From contig JACCYY010000229.1 in assembly GCA_013696235.1 (NCBI GenBank), positions 1 to 5,080 of the forward strand: a stretch of 5,080 nucleotides of DNA. The letters are read 5' to 3'. Below, in pieces: positions 1-5,080 of this stretch (position 1 is its first letter; the number at the start of each line of letters is the position of its first letter). The position numbers and the translations under genes are program-made. The notes under the pieces were generated by a model. It did no database searches. It saw only the letters and a program-made list of their open reading frames with translations, and had not been told where the DNA came from. The stretch comes from Sporichthyaceae bacterium (lineage in GTDB: Bacteria > Actinomycetota > Actinomycetes > JACCYY01).

Positions 1-115
1 CCGGCGGGCCGCTCGGGTCGGGCGTCGGGGCGCCGGTCGGGTCCGCAGCCGGGTCCACCCCTGCGCCGGACGTCGGATCCGGCGCGGGGCGCACCGCCGG
101 ATCCCTCGCCGGGTC
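1..115 (-). repeat. Degenerate 12-base (DPxx tetrapeptide) repeat in the ftsB C-terminal tail
   Basis: Residues 185 to 222 of the FtsB/DivIC protein read as tetrapeptides in a fixed register: DPAR, DPAV, RPAP, DPTS, GAGV, DPAA, DPTG, APTP, DPSG, then PP at the edge. Every Asp-Pro falls at a multiple of four residues from the first (185, 189, 197, 205, 209, 217). At the DNA level the unit is 12 bases beginning GAYCCG. The array reaches the window edge and may continue. It probably encodes a flexible, extended segment outside the membrane. Confidence 0.65.
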
Positions 116-667
116 GAGCGCCGTGCTCTGGTCGGCCTCCTCGACGGTCGACCACAGCCGTTGCCACCACACGCCGGCGTCGATCTCCTCGGCGGTTTCC
201 GGGACGGCCGGGTCGTCGCCGATCACGATGAAGCCGATGTCGCCGGGCTTGACCCAGCGCAGCCGCTCGCGGGCCTGCGCCTCGACGTACGTGGGGTCGT
301 CCCACCGCTCGAGCTGGCGCTCGAGCTCGCTGATCGACTGCCGGTCCGCGGCGATGTCGTCACGCAGCCCGTCGAGCTCGCCGCGCTGGGAGAACCAGCT
401 CCGCAGCGGCAGTGCGAACGAGATCACCAGCACGACCAGCACGACCGCGAGCACGGCAGCCCGGCCGGTGAGCGACACCCTGCGTGGCGGCGGTTCGAGC
501 TCGGCGTGCTCGGTGGCCCGTACGGAGCGGGCGGGCGCCTCCGGTCGGACCGCTCCACGAGACGACAACGGGCGGTGACCGCCCCGGCCGGGTGCCGCGC
601 CAGCGCCCGTGCGGCCACCGGTGCGTCCGCCCGTCCTGCGCTCCCCCGGACGTTTCGGTGTCGCCAC
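1..667 (-). CDS. ftsB: FtsB/DivIC-type septum formation initiator protein, 3' end beyond the window
   Basis: Single-pass inner-membrane protein of the FtsB/DivIC family, which in other bacteria joins FtsL and FtsQ in the divisome and helps activate septal peptidoglycan synthesis. The frame reads 222 codons from a GTG at 667 to the left edge without a stop. Residues 1-65 are an Arg/Gly/Pro-rich cytoplasmic tail. Residues 66-86 are one hydrophobic segment (AVLAVVLVVLVISFAL core). A coiled coil follows with an unbroken heptad pattern at L98, L101, I105, D108, I112, L115, L119 and W122. Then comes the family signature YVEAQARERLRWVKPGDIGF at 127-146. The rest, from about 180, is a Pro/Asp-rich extracytoplasmic tail. 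The GTG start is supported by a GGGGA Shine-Dalgarno six bases upstream and a two-base gap after eno, so the two genes are probably co-transcribed. The eno-to-divIC order is conserved in actinobacteria. Family assignment is firm; the true length is unknown. Confidence 0.92.
   Translation of the reverse strand, partial: MATPKRPGERRTGGRTGGRTGAGAAPGRGGHRPLSSRGAVRPEAPARSVRATEHAELEPPPRRVSLTGRAAVLAVVLVVLVISFALPLRSWFSQRGELDGLRDDIAADRQSISELERQLERWDDPTYVEAQARERLRWVKPGDIGFIVIGDDPAVPETAEEIDAGVWWQRLWSTVEEADQSTALDPARDPAVRPAPDPTSGAGVDPAADPTGAPTPDPSGPP
599..634 (-). repeat. Short 12-base (TGGR) repeat in the ftsB N-terminal tail
   Basis: Residues 12-23 of the FtsB/DivIC protein are TGGR, TGGR, TGAG, three consecutive 12-base units of the form ACSGGYGGMCGC that differ mostly at third positions. 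They lie in the basic cytoplasmic tail ahead of the membrane segment. The silent differences indicate the repeat is not a very recent duplication. Confidence 0.5.
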
Positions 668-3244
<2,577 letters not shown>

Positions 3245-3246
3245 GT

Positions 3247-3265
3247 CGCCCGGCTCAGCCGGGCG
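3247..3265 (-). promoter_or_regulatory. Hairpin across the lipoprotein stop and mazG start
   Basis: The minus strand reads CGCCCGGC-TGA-GCCGGGCG, a perfect 8-bp stem whose three-base loop is exactly the stop codon of the upstream lipoprotein gene. The 3' arm contains the only Shine-Dalgarno-like bases ahead of mazG and ends two bases before its ATG. A ribosome finishing the upstream gene would open the stem. This suggests mazG translation depends on that gene being translated. The stem is seen in the sequence; the role is inferred. Confidence 0.5.
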
Positions 3266-3911
3266 GGACCTGGATCGCGCCCGCGCCGGTCAGCGCGTCC
3301 GGGTCGTCGGGCACGGTCGACAACGAGCCGTTCGCGGGCGTGACGATCACCCCGTCCCACGTGCCGAATCGCGGGTTGACCGAGACGTCGGCCGCTGCGG
3401 AGTACTCGTCGACCGTGGCACGCGTGGCGGCGTCCGCCTCCTCGGGATCGGTGACCTCCTCGAGATTGAGCTCGCGGAGCGCGTTCACGATCCAGGCCGA
3501 GCGGATCTCGGCGGCGACGAGCTCCGGGTCGGGCGGGACGCCGCCTTGACCGACCTGGCGCGTGGCTTCCTCGATACCGCCGATCTGCTCGACGAACTCG
3601 TCGAGCTCGCCCTCGGTCGGCTCGAGACCGAGCTCGCGGGCGATCGAGTCGGCGACGTGCCCGCGAAGGAAGTTCTGGATGGTGACCGCGGTGATCCGGT
3701 CGATCGTCACCTGGTTGGCGATGTCGGGGTACGCCTCGGTGAACGCTGCGGTCCGCTCCTGGACCTCGGTGACGCTCAGCGAGTCACCGTCGATCGACGC
3801 GGCCACGCCGGGCTGGGCCTGGCCGCAGGCAGTCAGCACGACGCCGGCCACCAGGGCGAGCCCCAGGACATGCCGGCGCGTGCCGAGCGCCGACCGGAAC
3901 CGCGGTGGCAT
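3255..3911 (-). CDS. SurA N-terminal-type lipoprotein, no visible PPIase domain
   Basis: Predicted secreted lipoprotein of 218 residues. Residues 1-28 are a type II signal peptide: a basic start with RR at 12-13, hydrophobic LGLALVAGVVL, and lipobox LTAC with the lipid-carrying cysteine at C29. The mature part (about 36-150) resembles the helical SurA/trigger-factor-like N-terminal chaperone domain: IDGDSLSVTEVQERTAAF near 40-57, helices to about 150 including ARELGLEPTEGELDEFVEQI (91-110). A NPRFGTWD motif (179-186) then a short Pro/Asp-rich end follow. At this length there is no room for a parvulin domain after the helical part, so a chaperone or folding role in the envelope is inferred from family only. 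The ATG at 3911 is chosen because it gives the signal peptide and has AGGGGAG six bases upstream. A longer frame starting at 4016 would overlap mfd by 94 bases and bury the signal peptide. It sits between mfd and mazG, probably co-transcribed. Confidence 0.82.
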   Translation of the reverse strand: MPPRFRSALGTRRHVLGLALVAGVVLTACGQAQPGVAASIDGDSLSVTEVQERTAAFTEAYPDIANQVTIDRITAVTIQNFLRGHVADSIARELGLEPTEGELDEFVEQIGGIEEATRQVGQGGVPPDPELVAAEIRSAWIVNALRELNLEEVTDPEEADAATRATVDEYSAAADVSVNPRFGTWDGVIVTPANGSLSTVPDDPDALTGAGAIQVPPG

Positions 3912-3924
3912 CTGCTGCTCCCCT
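3912..3924 (-). promoter_or_regulatory. Ribosome binding site of the lipoprotein gene, overlapping the mfd stop
   Basis: Minus-strand AGGGGAG (3924-3918) plus a six-base spacer CAGCAG leads to the ATG at 3911. The last two bases of the mfd stop TAG form the first two of this Shine-Dalgarno, so termination of mfd delivers ribosomes onto it. It fixes the start choice. Confidence 0.75.
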
Positions 3925-5080
3925 ACACCCTCGTCCAGCCCACACTCGTCGGCTGCTCGGCCACCGTACGCGGCCGCGCAGGTGTAACGACATCGTCGAT
4001 GACCTTGCCGCACCACTGGAGCAGTGCCACGTCACGGACCGACTCCCCGCCGATCGCGGCCGACCTCGGCCGCGGCACGAGCATCGTACGCACCTGCGAC
4101 TTCACGATGCTGCGCGGATAGAGCCGCTGCAGCCGCAGCTGGCCGGACTCCGCCAGCTCGACCGGACCGAACCGGATGTGCTGCCCCTGGGCGGTCACCT
4201 CTGTGACGCCGGCGGACCGGGCGTGCACGCGGAACCTGGCCACCTCGAGCAGGTTCACCACCGGCGGCGGCGGATCGCCGTAGCGGTCGGTGAGCTCCTC
4301 CCGGACCGCGTCGACCTCGGCGTCGGAGGCCGCCTCGGCCAACCGGCGGTAGGCCTCCAGCCGGAGCCGCTCGCCCGGCACGTAGTCGTGGGGCAGGTGC
4401 GCGTCGATGGGCAGCTCGACCCGGACGTCGACCACCTCGGCGGGGCCATCGCCCCGGAACTCCGCGACCGCTTCGCCGACCAGCCGGATGTAGAGGTCGA
4501 AGCCGACCTCGGCGATGTGCCCGGACTGCTCCCCGCCGAGCAGGTTGCCGGCCCCGCGGATCTCGAGGTCCTTCATGGCCACGGCCATCCCGGAGCCGAG
4601 GTCGGAGTTCGCGGCGATCGTGGCGAGCCGGTCGTAGGCAGTCTCGGTGAGCGGCCGCTCCTCCGGGTAGAGGAAGTACGCGTACGCCCGCTCGCGGCCG
4701 CGCCCGACCCGGCCGCGGAGCTGGTGGAGCTGGGACAGCCCGAGCAGGTCGGCCCGCTCGCAGATCAGCGTGTTGGCGTTGCCGATGTCCAGACCGTTCT
4801 CGACGATCGTCGTGCAGACCAGGACGTCGAAGCGCTTCTCCCAGAAGTCGATGATCACCTGCTCCAGCAGGTGCTCGTTCATCTGCCCGTGCGCCACCGC
4901 CACCCGGGCCTCGGGCACGAGGTCGCGGATCTTGGCCGCCGCGCGGTCGATCGACTGCACCCGGTTGTGCACGTAGAACACCTGTCCGTCGCGCAGGAGC
5001 TCGCGCCGGATCGCCGCGGAGATCTGCTTCTCCTCGTACGTCCCGACGAACGTGAGCACCGGGTGCCGTTCCTCGGGCGG
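3923..5080 (-). CDS. mfd: Transcription-repair coupling factor Mfd, C-terminal third (5' part beyond the window)
   Basis: Mfd is a double-stranded DNA translocase that pushes RNA polymerase stalled at lesions off the template and recruits UvrA for nucleotide excision repair. The 385 residues present cover the second RecA-like domain and the C-terminus of a protein normally about 1,150-1,230 residues long. In fragment numbering (residue 1 at base 5080): helicase motif IV region [10 protein letters not shown] (32-41), motif [16 protein letters not shown] (90-104), motif [10 protein letters not shown] with arginine finger (120-127). The TRG (translocation in RecG) region follows, including [20 protein letters not shown] (166-185). 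From about 215 on is the regulatory D7/TRCF domain ([20 protein letters not shown] at 221-240) that in E. coli masks UvrA binding. The frame is open to the right edge, and a GTG at 5059 is only an internal valine. The stop TAG at 3923 is merged with the next gene's ribosome binding site. Confidence 0.97.
   Translation of the reverse strand, partial: PPEERHPVLTFVGTYEEKQISAAIRRELLRDGQVFYVHNRVQSIDRAAAKIRDLVPEARVAVAHGQMNEHLLEQVIIDFWEKRFDVLVCTTIVENGLDIGNANTLICERADLLGLSQLHQLRGRVGRGRERAYAYFLYPEERPLTETAYDRLATIAANSDLGSGMAVAMKDLEIRGAGNLLGGEQSGHIAEVGFDLYIRLVGEAVAEFRGDGPAEVVDVRVELPIDAHLPHDYVPGERLRLEAYRRLAEAASDAEVDAVREELTDRYGDPPPPVVNLLEVARFRVHARSAGVTEVTAQGQHIRFGPVELAESGQLRLQRLYPRSIVKSQVRTMLVPRPRSAAIGGESVRDVALLQWCGKVIDDVVTPARPRTVAEQPTSVGWTRV

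Noticed and set aside
308..331. Repeated GCTCGAGCT-like bases resembling an operator palindrome
   Set aside because: They encode the ELERQLER part of the coiled coil; repeated Leu-Glu codons explain the pattern.
3912..4016. Longer N-terminus for the lipoprotein gene, starting at 4016
   Set aside because: It would overlap mfd by 94 bases and place 35 residues before a clear signal peptide. The ATG at 3911 has a strong Shine-Dalgarno.
4771..4815. Motif V of Mfd reads ENGLDI instead of the commoner ETGxDI
   Set aside because: This is a conservative variant within the range I would expect in the family. All other motifs are intact, so I do not treat it as loss of function.

Overview
This window looks like a piece of an actinobacterial chromosome. 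The DNA is very GC-rich, with strong G/C bias at third codon positions. All five recognisable genes lie on the minus strand, in the order mfd, a SurA-like lipoprotein gene, mazG, eno and ftsB/divIC. From memory, Mycobacterium has a related neighbourhood (mfd, mazG, lpqU, eno, divIC-like gene). The layout here, with a SurA_N-type lipoprotein gene between mfd and mazG and nothing but a short gap between mazG and eno, fits Pseudonocardiales or relatives better. That placement is inference, not proof.

Read in the direction of transcription, from the right edge to the left, the first gene is the last third of mfd (transcription-repair coupling factor), which runs off the right edge. Its stop codon lies inside the Shine-Dalgarno sequence of a small lipoprotein gene (SurA N-terminal type, no visible parvulin domain). 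Ten bases after that gene ends, mazG (nucleoside triphosphate pyrophosphohydrolase) begins. An 8-bp hairpin whose loop is exactly the lipoprotein stop codon spans the junction. These three genes look like one transcriptional unit with tight translational coupling.

mazG is followed directly by a GC-rich hairpin that may terminate transcription, then by a 166-base gap with two more small inverted repeats. This is the only real intergenic space in the window. It leads into eno (enolase, complete, 429 residues, GTG start). Two bases after the eno stop, ftsB/divIC starts at another GTG. It encodes a single-pass division protein with a coiled coil, and it stays open to the left edge, so its end is not visible. 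Both of its disordered tails carry decayed 12-base (tetrapeptide) repeats.

Functionally the genes are conserved housekeeping: DNA repair, an envelope lipoprotein, nucleotide-pool cleaning, glycolysis and cell division. I see no mobile element, CRISPR array, RNA gene, toxin-antitoxin pair or defence-type cassette. Long open frames on the plus strand are compositional shadows. The observations worth a second look are fine-scale: gene junctions, hairpins and repeat-bearing tails. None of them amounts to a new biological system.
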